Assembly (NCBI GenBank): GCA_007449985.2
Contig: VIIQ02000143.1
Span: 1-64,000, forward strand
Direction: 5' to 3'
Source of the DNA: Desmodesmus armatus
Lineage: Eukaryota; Chlorophyta; Chlorophyceae; Sphaeropleales; Scenedesmaceae
DNA length: 64,000 bases
Shown: piece after piece, positions 9,001-18,774 of the stretch
Numbering within the stretch: position 1 is the first letter of the stretch
Layout of the letters: each line of letters begins with the position of its first letter
Position numbers and translations under genes: made by a program
Notes under the pieces: generated by a model
What the model was told of the DNA's origin: nothing
The model's input: the letters and a program-made list of their open reading frames with translations, nothing else
Database searches by the model: none

Positions 9001-10267
9001 GAACCGCAGGACCAGGTGCCCCATAGGGCCTAGCCTGCAATGGCTGTCGCTGTCTTGGCATTCGGGGAAAAGCATCAGTGCCTGCTTCAGCAGCTGCCGC
9101 TGCTGCAGGCCTACTTGTCCCTGCTGGGCTGCTTGAGGCAGGCCGGGCTGCAGCATAAGTTGGCCGTGATGGCCCATGCATGTTGGGTGCCCGGGGATCA
9201 ATGGCTGTACGTTTGGCTGGCATGCGCTTCAGGGCTGGTGCATTGCTGTCGTCAGCAGAGCGCTTGACCATGAGTGCAGCCAACAACTCAGGATCAATGT
9301 CTAACTCATCCTCTGGCAGACTCTCGCTGCTCATGAAATTGATATGAGGTGTGTCCCTCTGAGGCTGCTTTTCTAAAGCATAACGCAGGGTCCTGATTTC
9401 CCTGTCTTTGTCCTTGTTCTGCTGCAGTTGCTGATGCATGTTCAGCTCCAACTGCTGCATACGCCTGGTCAGCTCGTCCACAGCAGCAGGTGAGGAAGGC
9501 ACGGGAGCAGGCTTGGGGGGCACAGGGAAATTGTTAGGGCGAGCATTGCGGTTGCTTACATCTCTGAAGGGGGGCCTGGAGGCTGGCCTGTAGTAAGGCC
9601 CTTGCTGAGGCCTCCTAGTATCAAACTCAGGGCGTCGGGGCAGTGGGTTACCAAAGGCTGGTGGTTTGCTTGCAGCTGCCATGCCGTCCATGTTACTGCC
9701 AAAGTTGCTGCTTGCAAAGCCATCCTCCCTTCCCATGTCTGCTGCACCCAATGCCCCTAACAGGTAATTTGCGTATTCAACTACTGCGTCTATGCTGCGC
9801 AGTTGCTTCCTGACAACCTCAGTCCTGATGCTGGGCTGGAGACGCTGTATGAAGGTGTAAACAAGAGCAGCATCTTCTGTGCGACCAGAACGTTCTGCAT
9901 CCAGTCGAAATCTGTCAGCGAAGGCCCTGGGGGCCTCTCTTGGACTCTGGTAGCAGCGTTCCAGCCGTGCTATGGCTGTCTCTTGTGTTTCACCGAAACG
10001 GTGAACTAGTAGCTGTTGAAATTCAGCCCAGCTGCAGAAGCTGCGGGACTGGCCCCAACGTTGTGCATCGCCTCTTAGCTTGAGCTTTGCTACACGCAAG
10101 CAGTGTATCTCAGCCCAATTGTACAGGCCAGCTGTATCCTGAAGGTGATTGAGCCAGAGGTTGGGATCACCCTGCCCATCATAGGTGTCAATACTATTGA
10201 GGGCACCAGGTGAAGGCAGCATGGCCCCTGGGGGTGCGAACTGGAACTCCCCTTCTGTCTCAGACAT
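6035..10267 (-). CDS. Gag-protease polyprotein of the gypsy element (1410 aa)
   Basis: This uninterrupted frame starts at an ATG (10267). Residues about 20-200 resemble a retrotransposon Gag capsid (a DGQGDPNLWLNHL stretch, then helices with W, RF and Y landmarks). No CCHC zinc knuckle is visible. Residues about 265-310 are Gln/Leu-rich and may be a coiled coil. A basic patch with KRMPAKR could be a nuclear localisation signal. The aspartic protease carries D586-T-G-A-S, with a downstream LLIGNDVL that matches the family's flap/ILG region. Residues about 690-1410 are a long acidic Ser/Asp/Glu-rich linker holding five copies of a ~35-residue motif. The frame stops at 6035 and the polyprotein appears to continue in the -1 frame. 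Protease and Gag calls rest on motifs; the linker has no known function. Confidence 0.85.
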   Translation of the reverse strand: MSETEGEFQFAPPGAMLPSPGALNSIDTYDGQGDPNLWLNHLQDTAGLYNWAEIHCLRVAKLKLRGDAQRWGQSRSFCSWAEFQQLLVHRFGETQETAIARLERCYQSPREAPRAFADRFRLDAERSGRTEDAALVYTFIQRLQPSIRTEVVRKQLRSIDAVVEYANYLLGALGAADMGREDGFASSNFGSNMDGMAAASKPPAFGNPLPRRPEFDTRRPQQGPYYRPASRPPFRDVSNRNARPNNFPVPPKPAPVPSSPAAVDELTRRMQQLELNMHQQLQQNKDKDREIRTLRYALEKQPQRDTPHINFMSSESLPEDELDIDPELLAALMVKRSADDSNAPALKRMPAKRTAIDPRAPNMHGPSRPTYAAARPASSSPAGTSRPAAAAAAEAGTDAFPRMPRQRQPLQARPYGAPGPAVPGPRGPVPPPAPPAPTDSTHRSQGAADLANQKAKKMASEICRSIKMDGQTEGTVPPQAVLTCLAGHLAGQPSLVSLGQEMATQVESVMKDIQRKYQPSLRLGSNSRNTVLNMSSMPTRGLTTPPSERVRSLLQASRPRPIATPRVSTCRVVAELNGRPLEGVVDTGASTTAVTLDCLRRLELDSLIVPAQSSYLNADGRITAGKGKVPNLALALGDFETLINPTVTSALNYDLLIGNDVLTRAHAVIDYGKGSLILRIDPTTCQELPISTNHPSEPGSIYCQSQPHLPEDHSFDTASTDEADYVTESFYLELAGTSTTAADPTIATEYDDSMRSFTAASNAATYGSSRQAADSNNTTPAGEVIESGGGYNSDFDSCMLSSDSDDFSDEDMETEDSELVHPKNLRYVLSVLQDAYPDCDGPTAQLLASLDATAWGFPDSLGFDIERKGYNASDGEGATHEEISGSADTDSGTTIYPAICNMAQKSPKEWVPTQLRRLREGQLRGEPSLFSNLQLPPNAPGHENSSTEGLASCLALQKQFASLMLANHMGITPEKAMEIAGKDLAGLPQGYPSVFEALHNDWLYSDSDEMDTTLTDTTAASMLCLDQQLPTTPKTPPHSSEWGYKKLVSHLALLSTSAFPGLRSDTAQFLAELDVINLPAGYDSALGSWAEEEMGLSRAPLLLVDDNHTATDSSESEPELIYMYDEPEAGDSIDSHSLLTDNPRMLSYLAGLMLAAFGDDMEPVTALKLASTDLVALPSGMPSALDAWITASLGATVPSSAKSLFSLDRALAEPEHYEISEPNQPNTRHRLLQRVAWLIECAYPHYDRDEAERIASLDLSAVPQGWPSLLAPPPTKDLTTPLATPASAPATTVDPSEMFVFEERQGTPPTHPTNSSSAPAELSQGNPGPNRRQLPTRGALQRSDSGVTHVFTSGRPGRYTVVTSGDQHPGPPGPATQQTLPAIVLTTPRSGPLCAAANRQPFSSPQKTPS
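6450..7790 (-). repeat. five diverged ~35-residue repeats in the post-protease linker
   Basis: Five related segments begin near 7770, 7380, 7085, 6800 and 6540 (residues about 832, 962, 1060, 1155 and 1242). Shared features are an aromatic or glycine-rich opening, A..LAS.DL, then LP.G.PS.L..W; examples are ASLDLSAVPQGWPSLL and ASTDLVALPSGMPSAL. Each is separated by roughly 60-100 acidic, Ser-rich residues. I do not recognise the motif. It could be an amphipathic helix-turn binding module, but that is inference. Confidence 0.6.
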
Positions 10268-12038
10268 GTGTATGTAATGTTTTTGGGCTGTGGGAACAGC
10301 TTTTGTATGGGGCTGGACACACTTTGGTGTGCAAGCTCTGGAAGCAGTAGAGGGCAGTAGTAAGCTGGACCGAAGTCAGCTTTTGAGCAGCAGGTGTTTC
10401 GAAACCCCCTTGCTATTCGTTTACTTGTTGTTTGGAGTAGGTTACGCAGTACCAGAACTCTTGTTGAGAACGGTAGTGACGTAAACGTGCGCAGTGGAAG
10501 TCGTGATGGGCTCAGGTCACAGGTTGTCGATCCTCAACGTAGTCGTTGAAGAGAGTGTCTCAGCTGCCAAGTACGGGGGGTCGTAGTCGGTGGTTGGGGT
10601 GGTGGTAGTGCACCGCGGGTGCCAGGGGTCGAAGGGGGTACCTGCGGTGGCAGAGGGGAAAAGGGGGCACACAGACCGTCCCAGTGCCGCCCTGGTGGCA
10701 GGCCGGGCCCCTCTCACTGAACCCTGCTGGCACCGGGGTTCACAACTGCCCCTCCCTCTCACACACACGGCATGTTTCCCACGCCGTTACAGGGTAGCCG
10801 GAAGCGAGACGAGGGTGTATAGGTATCACTTTTAGTAAGGGCTGAGGGATGGCACCTCTCAGCTGATCAGACTGAAGGGTCGCAGGGACCTGGGGTAACT
10901 GTATCTGTCGACAGGGAACTCGAGTGCTCTGGGCACTTCACCTAGCAGTGAAAGAAGCCTGAAGAAACCAATTGCTGCAGCTTTTAGTGCTCAAGACAGG
11001 GAAGCCGAATCGGTGCCTGGAAAAGTCACAGAAGGATTGCCAAAGAGCTTGTTACAACGCTTAGCAGGCGAGGGGCTGGTTCACGGCTGTGGGTGTAACT
11101 CAACAATGTCACCCAGCGCACACTCGCTATTTATACCCCTGGCCGAGGTCACTCTTCTGTTACTTTGCTGCTAACTGTAGCAGCAACAACAGCGTACCTC
11201 AACCAGTGCAACATGCACTGCAAAACCAATCAAACCACACGATGTGGTGTGACTGGGCAAAGCTGTACAGGATGCATAGACACTTGCACACCCGAAGCTG
11301 CGATGCGCTGGCACGAAGATGCATACGCAAGTGACTGTGCCGATCAAACATCACAACATAACACAGGTACATACAGGCGTCAGGTCTGGGCCAGGTCCAG
11401 CCAGTACACGTACTGAGCAGTACGAGACCGGCTGCTGTCAGACATACACACACGATGCGTGGTTGCTGTCAGCTCCTGCAGGAAGCTAATCAACAAGAAG
11501 CTGACTTGCTACAACATGCAAATGGGTGGGAGTACCACCTGAGCTGCGCTGTACTGCAGCCCCACTACATAAGAAACAGCCTGTCAGTGTCCAGGCTGTA
11601 AGCCCAAAGCAAACGAAAAGCTGTCAGACCTGTGAGTAGCTCCGTCAGCTTCTGCAGGAAGTTATCCCACAGAAGCTAAGCTGACACAAAACACATGCTA
11701 GCACCGTCTGTGCTGGACGGTCTTGCAATTTCAAGACACATATGACACCTGCTCAGTGTCCAGGCCGTGAGCCTAACTCAAAGGAGAAGGCTGTCAGACA
11801 CACCTCCCCAGTCAGGCGACTGCTCCAGAATCGCAGTCAGCCAAGGACCATTCGAACACTGCTCAAGGATAGGCAGCAAGTGTTGCAACTGCCATGCCCA
11901 ACAACACACATAGTAGGTAGCAGCACATGTTGCAGCTGTACCCTAAACCCAACTTGTTCAAAACACTGCTCAGCATAATAAACAACAGGTCCCATTCTCC
12001 ATAAGATACTCAGGACTCACCCTGTAGGTACTCACTCC
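10268..12038. other. 5' untranslated/LTR region and spacer, no gene
   Basis: No convincing coding exon is visible. In element orientation it holds the Gag leader (10268 to about 11100), the TATA box and probable U3 sequence. Between 11.46 and 11.80 kb, paired sequences recur about 170-180 bases apart (a GTCAGCTYCTGCAGGAAG block at about 11468 and 11647; a CAGTGTCCAGGC block at about 11585 and 11754). They resemble the enhancer repeats often found in U3, but their role here is inferred. Confidence 0.5.
11128..11135 (-). promoter_or_regulatory. TATA box of the retrotransposon 5' LTR
   Basis: A minus-strand TATAAATA followed by AGCGAG lies about 860 bases upstream of the Gag ATG. It faces the element, so it suits the U3/R promoter. 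The LTR borders themselves could not be placed. Confidence 0.55.
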
Positions 12039-12801
12039 TTATCCATCCACACACTCGCCTTCACGCAACAGAGGGAGCTTGGTGGGAGGCTTATGGGGCT
12101 CATGCTTTGTGCATTCGCTGGGGCACACACATGTGTGGGGGCCACAGATCTCGCAGGTGCATGCATATACTGCAAGAGGCAAGTGCACAGGTGCGCAGGA
12201 ACCACACACAGGGGGGCCATGAGAAGTTCACAAGGTCCAGCTGGCAGCTGCAGTAGGTTGCTGCCTGCTGATGTCACTGACAGGTGTGTCAACACCTTGA
12301 AGGTGTTCTGAAGTGGTGCAGCTACTGGCCTGCAGCCGTGCAGTCACTGCACCAGTGGTGCACTGCACCACAGTCCGACTGAAAATCAATCAGCCCCCTC
12401 AGCAGTGCAAAGAACTGGTGCACGCAGGGCCTGCCATGCTGCTGTGCATGCTGCAGCTGCAGATCTGCAGATTCCTGCCCGGTTCAGGATGCACCCAGGA
12501 ATGGCACAGCAACCGTTGCCTGCCAGAGCTGCATTTGGTGTGCCAGGCAGGTTGCGCTTGCTTACATGAGAGCAGCTTGCGGTTGCCATTCATCGAGGTT
12601 GCCTCAGTCTCCAGCCTGAGTGGTGAAATGCAGAGCCAGCGAGCAGCCAACGTTAGCGCAATTGCGCACCCTCAAAACAAGTGCATGGGCTGACGCAATT
12701 GCAGCAGCGCAAGCGACTTACGCATTGTCGATAGGCTCAGCGGATGCCAAAGCCAGCAGAGCCAGCATCGCCAGAGCGACGAGAGCAGCAGAGCGCGCCA
12801 T
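12039..12801 (-). CDS. small secreted Cys-rich protein (family member 1, 86 aa)
   Basis: Exons 12801-12722, 12615-12566 and 12169-12039 join in consistent phase. Exon 1 encodes a signal peptide (MARSAALVALAMLALLALAS) ending near ASAEP. Exon 2 encodes the family signature LETEATSMNGNRKLLS. Exon 3 is Cys-rich with CTCEIC, CVCPSEC and TKHEP, and ends at a TAA without the Lys/His/Pro tail of its neighbours. The product is probably secreted to the cell wall or medium. It shares introns, signal peptide and promoter with the two units to its right, so it arose by tandem duplication. Function unknown; the splice model is unconfirmed. Confidence 0.7.
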
Positions 12802-12875
12802 GATGCGATAACGATAGAGCAACCTGACGAAGGGCAGAGGGGAAGCGACGATTGTAAAATGAGCCGGAGAGGGGC

Positions 12876-12913
12876 TTTAAACACCACCAATGCACGGCCA
12901 ACCGTTGGTTGTG
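12876..12913 (-). promoter_or_regulatory. promoter module of family member 1
   Basis: A 21-bp imperfect inverted repeat (12893-12913; half-sites CACGGCCAAC and GTTGGTTGTG around a central C) lies 11 bases upstream of a degenerate TATA-like TTTAAA (12881-12876). The layout matches the modules of the other two family genes. More GACCAAC half-sites lie further upstream near 12945 and 12985. Confidence 0.6.
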
Positions 12914-14793
12914 GTGATTACACGATTGCGGTACGAGGGCCGACCAACACCGGCCCTAGGCCGAGGTTACGGCACGGCACGGCGGACCAACAGTGCAAAT
13001 TGTTTTGCTGTTGTGAAGTATGACTCAAATACTCTTGATCCATTAGGTCATTCATCGGAAGCTTCGGACCACTTCCGGCCGTCGACGAGGCCAACTGCCT
13101 TGACAAGGTTCACTGCTAGGAGGGTCGCTGCGGTAAATGCTGATGTTGATGTGCTGCTGCCAGCCTGGCAGCTAATAGCATGCAGCATGTGCAGTGCAGG
13201 CCTACCCTGCACCAAACATGGTGTGAGGCAGCCTCGCACCACTGTGGTGCGGGATCACGGTGGTACTAACATCGAAAAGTGGAAGGAGTAGTTGATGTGG
13301 GTGCTGTGCTCAGTGAATCATTCATGATGCCAGCTCGGAGCGGATTGCCTGCTTGCACAGCTGGGCCCCTGACCGCGCTACTGCTTCCATTGCTACTGCC
13401 TTGAGTAGGAGGAGGGCAGGATTGGCATCAGCATCAGCAGCAGCAGCAGCAGCAGTGAACAGTGAACAGCAGCACTGTTGGATGGCTTGTGTGCTATAGC
13501 TTGTGTGCCACACATGTAGTACATGAGAAGACCTGGGATGGGGTGCAATCAGCAGCTCAGATTGTACAAATGGAGGGACCGCTGCACGTCACTGCTAGGC
13601 TAGCAGCTGGGCAAGAGTAATGGTGTACTACAGTGGCACAGCCTGCACCCAACCCAGATGGTGCACTGGGGACAGGACATCATCAACTTGCAGGTACATG
13701 TCGCACCAGCTGGAAGCTGTTTGAGTTTTTTTGATTCTGGTATACCTAGCGAACCTGCAACGTGGGTCAGTAGTTGTGCATTGCGGCTGTATGTTTGGCC
13801 GGCACGCGGTGTTGCATGCGTATTGTTGTGTGCATCTGTTGGCATCATTGCTAGCAGCGCTACCCAGCAGCGATTGCTGCACTGATAACAGTCAGTTCAG
13901 GAAGTAAGTTGACTCAACCAGGGGTGCTTTGATAAGAAATCTGTTAGTCCCTACTAGGACTGTTGGTAACAGCTATGCATTCTGGTTCGCTGCACTGTAT
14001 CTTGCGACAGGTGAAAGTTGTGGAGAATTTGCCAGGTTCATTGTCCAACTTGATTGATCATCAATGTTGAACATCATCCCAGCAACACCTACAGTAACAT
14101 CATCATCATCAAGCATTCAATGTATATCAACCAACATACCGGTGGCACCGATACTTCGAAAAGCCATCTCTGTTGGTGACAGATCGGTCGACCCGGCAAC
14201 ATGGTCACCACGGCTGCAACACCCACAATGGGCGAAGCCTTCGTGACTTCAAATGGGCGAAGTACAATAAGTTATTGTCAGCTAGTCACAACTCAGAAGA
14301 GCATGCACCTCTGTCTGCAACCGTGGCTGCCTGCACCTCAGCACACATCTGTTATGTAACATAACTTATGTTCAAGATCATCAATGCTGCTGCCGCAGCT
14401 TGGGTTTCTTCTGCTGTCACGCGACCAGGTCAGGGTTGCGGGTCCACAAACAAAAAGCACAGGATTTTGCCACTGGCATGGCAACAACCTCCTGGACAGT
14501 GCACTTGGCATCAAGACTCCTGCAGGCATACATAGGCGTTGTCTCTCAATATTGAGAGCAGCATACCATGGGCTGCTTGCCACGTTTGGGCGCCTGGCAT
14601 GACTGCACGGGCTGACCAGGACCATGCCTATTGACCGTCCGCAGTCACAGTCTGACTGGCAGTCAGCGGCGTGTGGCAAGCACCGGCTCAGGCGATGCCT
14701 AAGGTTGAGTGTGCACGCTGTGCCGCATGAAAGTCAATGGCAGCTGCCGCATCTGTAGCACACGCCCACATGTGTCACATGGCGTCACATATC
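12914..14793. other. spacer between family members 1 and 2
   Basis: No gene recognised. The part at 13.05-13.40 kb resembles 16.80-17.12 kb, the equivalent flank of family member 2, so the duplicated unit extends at least 450 bases upstream of the promoter. Short CAG repeats occur near 13.44 kb. The open frames here are not conserved between the two copies, which argues against coding. Confidence 0.5.
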
Positions 14794-14857
14794 CATGGTG
14801 TCACATGGCGTCAGAGTGCAGCTGTACAGCTGCACTCTGACGCCATGTGACACCATG
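14794..14857. repeat. 64-bp perfect palindrome
   Basis: Two 32-base arms (14794-14825 and 14826-14857) are exact reverse complements with no spacer. One arm also repeats nearby as a direct repeat (GTCACATGGCGTCA at 14773 and 14801). The palindrome starts 53 bases beyond the stop codon of family member 2, so it would fold into a long hairpin in that gene's 3' UTR. Confidence 0.95.
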
Positions 14858-14909
14858 CATGTGTGCTCACATTGTCCTGACGGTATGCCTCAAGCCCTGA
14901 GTTGTCTGC

Positions 14910-16487
14910 TTAGTGGCAGTTCTTCTCGTGAGGCTTGCACTGCAGACAGCAAGGACAGCACAACCGGGTCAGCAGCACACCAGCAGGAAAGCAGCAAAGC
15001 GTGGCCGCCACTGGCAGATACGTATCACACGTACGTATGTATCACACATGCCGCATTGGTCAATGCAGCATACTATGATTGTATGCTGTGTGGTACTGAG
15101 TGAGATACTGCATCGGCTGCGACATGACTGACAGAGCTGTTCGATGGCTGGTGCTGCCAGGGGCGACCACATGCTACCAGGCCCAAGACAAGTGTTTGCC
15201 AAGGTGACCTGGCCTTGCAGCAGCCCCCTTTGGCGAGTGCATGTCAATGAGTCGGAGTCGTGTCTGCCGGATGCTACATACCTTCTTGGTGTGCTTGGTG
15301 GGCTTTGTGTGCTTTGCAGGCTTGGGGTGCTTGTTGTGCTTTGGCTTGTACTTGGGCTTTTCCTCGTGCTCATCCTCGGTAGGGGGCTGGATGGGAGGGA
15401 GCTTGGGGGGGAGTGGGGTAGGCTCGTGCTTGGTGCAGTAGTCGGGGCACACGCAGGGCCTGACCAACTGGCAGTTGTCGCAGTTGCATGCTGCAAGGGG
15501 GCAGATGCACAAATGCGCAGAACAACCGATGTGACACAGGGACATCATCATGATGATCCGGGATGTTGCACAAGGACCAGCTGGGCGGTGCAGTCGGTTG
15601 CTGCTTGCCGATGTAACAGTGTTTTCAACACCTTGAGCTGGTGCAGCTATTGGCGCGTCTGCTGTCCTGCAGCCTGCACAATGTGCACTGCAACGGTTGC
15701 CGGACTGGACATCAATTGGTCGCAAAGGACTGGGGCAAGCATCGTACGCATGCCATGCTGGTGTCACTAACAGTGCTCAGTTGACGGTCAACACCTTGAG
15801 CTGGTGCAGCTACTGGTGCAGCTACTGTCTTGCAGCCTGCACAATGTGCAATTGCAGGATTGGACATCCTTCGGTCCGTCCGGCATATGCAAAGGACCGG
15901 TGTAAGCTTGTACTACATGCATGCGGCATGCCATGCTGCGGTGCATGCCGCAACTGCGGCAGATCGCTGCCCGGTCCAATATGCACCCAGGTATGGCAGA
16001 GCGACCGTTGCATGGCAGGCACTTGGTGCCAAGAGTTGCATACCCAGCCTGGCGAGGCCCCTGTATCATTGCACTGTTGCTCAGCAACAGTGCAGTAACG
16101 GTTACCGTAAGCAGTGCTACATGGTCCATCATGAGAGCCTCACCACCCCGTAGGGAGCCAATGCGGCTCATTACTACTAGTAAGCGAGCGACGCTGCAAT
16201 GCAGCCAAACTGGCACTGCACACACCAGCAGGCTGGCTGGTGAGCAGCTTGCGATTGCCAGCCATCGAGGTTGCCTCAGTTTCCAGCCTGAATGGTAGAA
16301 TGCAGAGCCAGAGAGAAGCAAACGTCAGCGCGGTTGGGCATCTCCGACAGGAGACCACAGTGCATGGGCTGGCGCAAGTAGTTGCCCCAGCAGCGCAAGC
16401 AACTTACGCATTGTCGATAGGCTCAGCGGCAGCTAGAGCCAGCAGAGCCAGCATCGCCAGAGCGACGAGAGCAGCAGAGCGCGCCAT
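14910..16487 (-). CDS. secreted Cys/Lys/His/Pro-rich protein (family member 2, 126 aa)
   Basis: Exons 16487-16408, 16287-16226, 15490-15282 and 14939-14910 join in phase. They encode a signal peptide almost identical to member 1, the LETEATSMAGNRKLL block, a Cys-rich head (CNCDNC, CVCPDYC, TKHEP) and a tail of Lys/His/Pro repeats (KHPKPAKHTKPTKHTKK). The last exon is only nine codons, CKPHEKNCH, then stop. The basic, Pro- and His-rich repeats resemble extracellular matrix proline-rich proteins and could bind acidic polysaccharides or metals; this is inference. Exon 2 uses a donor (GGTGTG) 12 bases further on than its paralogues. Confidence 0.72.
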
Positions 16488-16559
16488 AACGCGAGTCGTA
16501 GGAGCAACGTTGCGAGGGAAAAAGGAGACGCGATAGTGTGGGTTCAGTGGCAGAGGCGC

Positions 16560-16597
16560 TTTATATACCACCAATGCACGACCAACCGTTGGTCGTG
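16560..16597 (-). promoter_or_regulatory. promoter module of family member 2
   Basis: TATATAAA (16567-16560) lies 73 bases upstream of the ATG. Nine bases further upstream is a perfect inverted repeat, 16577-16597, with half-sites CACGACCAAC and GTTGGTCGTG around a central C. Another GACCAAC half-site occurs near 16664. Confidence 0.7.
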
Positions 16598-18774
16598 GTG
16601 ATTACACGATTGCGATATGAGGGCAGTCCAACGCCGGTACGCCCCGAGGCACGGCACGGCACGGCGGACCAACTGTTCAAAAGTCTTCTGTTTTTTTCGA
16701 ATCACGGTCTCTGTCTTTGTCGCAATTTCGCACTTTTTACCTCTCCCCCTCTTTTTCTATCCTAGATTGGGGACAGTCATATTGCAGTTCTCGAAAATAA
16801 GCGAAAGCTTCAGACAGATCCGGGCGTCGACAAGGCTAACTGCCGCGGACAAGGTTCACTGGTAGGAAGGTTGCAGTGGTAAATGCTCTTAGTGGTGTGC
16901 TGCTGCCAGTCTTGAAGCCAGTCTCGCTTACAGGACATGCAGGGCATATCCTGCACCAAGCATGGTGTGAGGCTACCACACACCATGGTGGCACCAGGCA
17001 CTGACTACAAAGAGTGGAACCAGTGGCAGATATCATTGTGCTCTGCTCAGTGGTTGAAAACGGATTGCCTGCATGCAAAGCTGTGCGTGGCTGGCCACTG
17101 ACCACTGGCATTTGGCACGTTGATGCTTCCCAACAAGTCAGTTGCTAAGTTAGCATCCGTCCTGCAATTACAGCACCCTGCATGACGCTGCTGGAACAGA
17201 GATGGGATCTTGACTATTGCAGTGCTCACGTGGGAAGCACCTATCGCCGACCTTTGGGAGGATTGCACAGTACCATAAGTGGATGGCTTGTGTGCAAAGG
17301 TAGAGAACTCTGGGGCCCACAGGGTTTGTTCAGTGTCATTGTGACATGATGACAGTGATGCGAAAATGCTTGATTATTCTTGGCATAGCCAGCTTAGCCA
17401 ATAGCAAGCCGGGCTTGTGGAGACAAGTGCAGAAGCCAGTTTGAGATCTCTAGAGGTGGATGAAGTTGACAGTGACGTCTTAGCTGGCCCTGCCAGGCCT
17501 GAATTGAATTGGCATGTCTCAGACATGGCAGTGCCACTGCATGCATATGCTGCTACAATTGCCATGCCAGTGTGGCGGCTACTTGAGTGGGGATGTGCCT
17601 GTTGTTCTTGGCAGCCTGCTAAGGGTTTGGTTGGCAACCCTGCCATGGTTGATTTTCAATCAAGTGTGCTATGGGCAGTAGTGCACTGCTGCTGCCTGGT
17701 TGTGTGGTCATCAGTCGCAGACACATTCTGCGTGCATGTTCAGTTCAACAACAGCTTTTCTGGGGATGTTGCTATGAACAGTTCGTGGGCCTTTCTGCTA
17801 TGCATGGCACGGAAATTTTTGCTATGCAATGCTGCAACATACGGTGTGCTTTGTGCTTCAAGTTGTCAACGCTGTGCAGCATACAACACGAAACAAAGCA
17901 AATGAACAACAGCAGTGTGTGCCTGTTCATGTCAGACCGCCAACATGTGTGAGCCCCTTCAAGGAAGTTCCTCCACCAAAGACCAACGTGTCAAACTCGG
18001 TCTTTGAGACCCTCATGGCGCCAACAATCGTGTTACAAGCCTTGTATGGCATGCACAATGACTCTTTCAAAGCCTTTGTCACAGCTTGTGACCGATGCGC
18101 AACTGAGCAACGTGATGGCACCATGCTCATCTTATTGGCAAGTTTTGACAACTCTTCGGCGGCAAGCAACACTTGTCTGCAACTCTCCAGCACTCATGGC
18201 GTGTGTACATCTTCGAAAACAGGGCAAGGCAATTCTTCCGGAAGAATTCCACTCGTCCGTTTTGCAAGGGCACAGGCTGCACCAACTGCTGTAGCAGCAT
18301 CAGCACTGACATGAACACAACCTTCTGGGCACGTACTCTCCTGCATGTCATGCAGAAGGTAATGACAGTACATGGTCATTCACTGAAGTGTCGCAGGTGG
18401 CATTGCTGTTGGGGCTGGGTAGCACTGAGAGTATGTGGCACATATGCTAGCCTAGCAGGCCTAGGTGGGGCCACCACAAAGGCTGCATCATTGATGGGTT
18501 GCATGATGACAGGCGGAGTGTGCCATTTGCATGTTGAGCGTCACAGAGACGCACAAGGCATGCCTTCGTGCGCCGGCGTGTACAACAAGCTGCGACATCC
18601 GATGTCCACAGTGTCGGGTGAAGGCTTCAAGAAGGCTGCTTGCAAGCATTGCTTTGCTGTAAAACACAGCTGCCAGTCCACTGCCGTGCATGGCAAGGCG
18701 ATGGGTGCTGCGCACACCGGGTGTGCTTACATTGTCTCTGCGAGTGCCTGTCGCCCTGAAGGATGATTGCCTGC
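16598..18774. other. spacer with possible gene relic
   Basis: The first ~500 bases duplicate the flank of member 1. On the minus strand at 18379-17927 two adjoining open stretches, broken by a stop and frame change near 18194, have coherent composition (GCVHVSADAATAVGAACALAKR, then LAAEELSKLANKMS). They may be the remains of a gene or transposase. No family was recognised, so nothing more specific is claimed. Confidence 0.35.

Larger units (their letters stand above)
1..11140 (-). mobile_element. Ty3/gypsy LTR retrotransposon, 3' end outside the window
   Basis: The minus strand carries, in order, a capsid-like Gag, an aspartic protease (DTGAS), a reverse transcriptase (YLDD), RNase H, and an integrase with an HHCC zinc finger and a D-D-E core. 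The order PR-RT-RH-IN defines the Ty3/gypsy superfamily. Two extra modules lie between RNase H and the integrase core: a P-loop deoxynucleoside-kinase-like domain and a PHD finger. Reading frames change several times along pol, so this copy is probably not autonomous as assembled. A minus-strand TATAAATA near 11.13 kb suits the 5' LTR promoter. LTR ends, primer-binding site and target-site duplication could not be fixed because the second LTR lies beyond position 1. The superfamily call is firm; the boundaries are not. Confidence 0.9.

Noticed and set aside
10517..10835. Overlapping open frames on both strands between the Gag start and the LTR promoter
   Set aside because: GC-rich sequence easily stays open; no domain, splice site or matching copy supports coding. 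More likely retroelement leader.
12890..13291. 133-codon plus-strand frame divergent from family member 1
   Set aside because: The duplicated flank near 16.6-17.0 kb does not keep this frame, so it is not under coding constraint.
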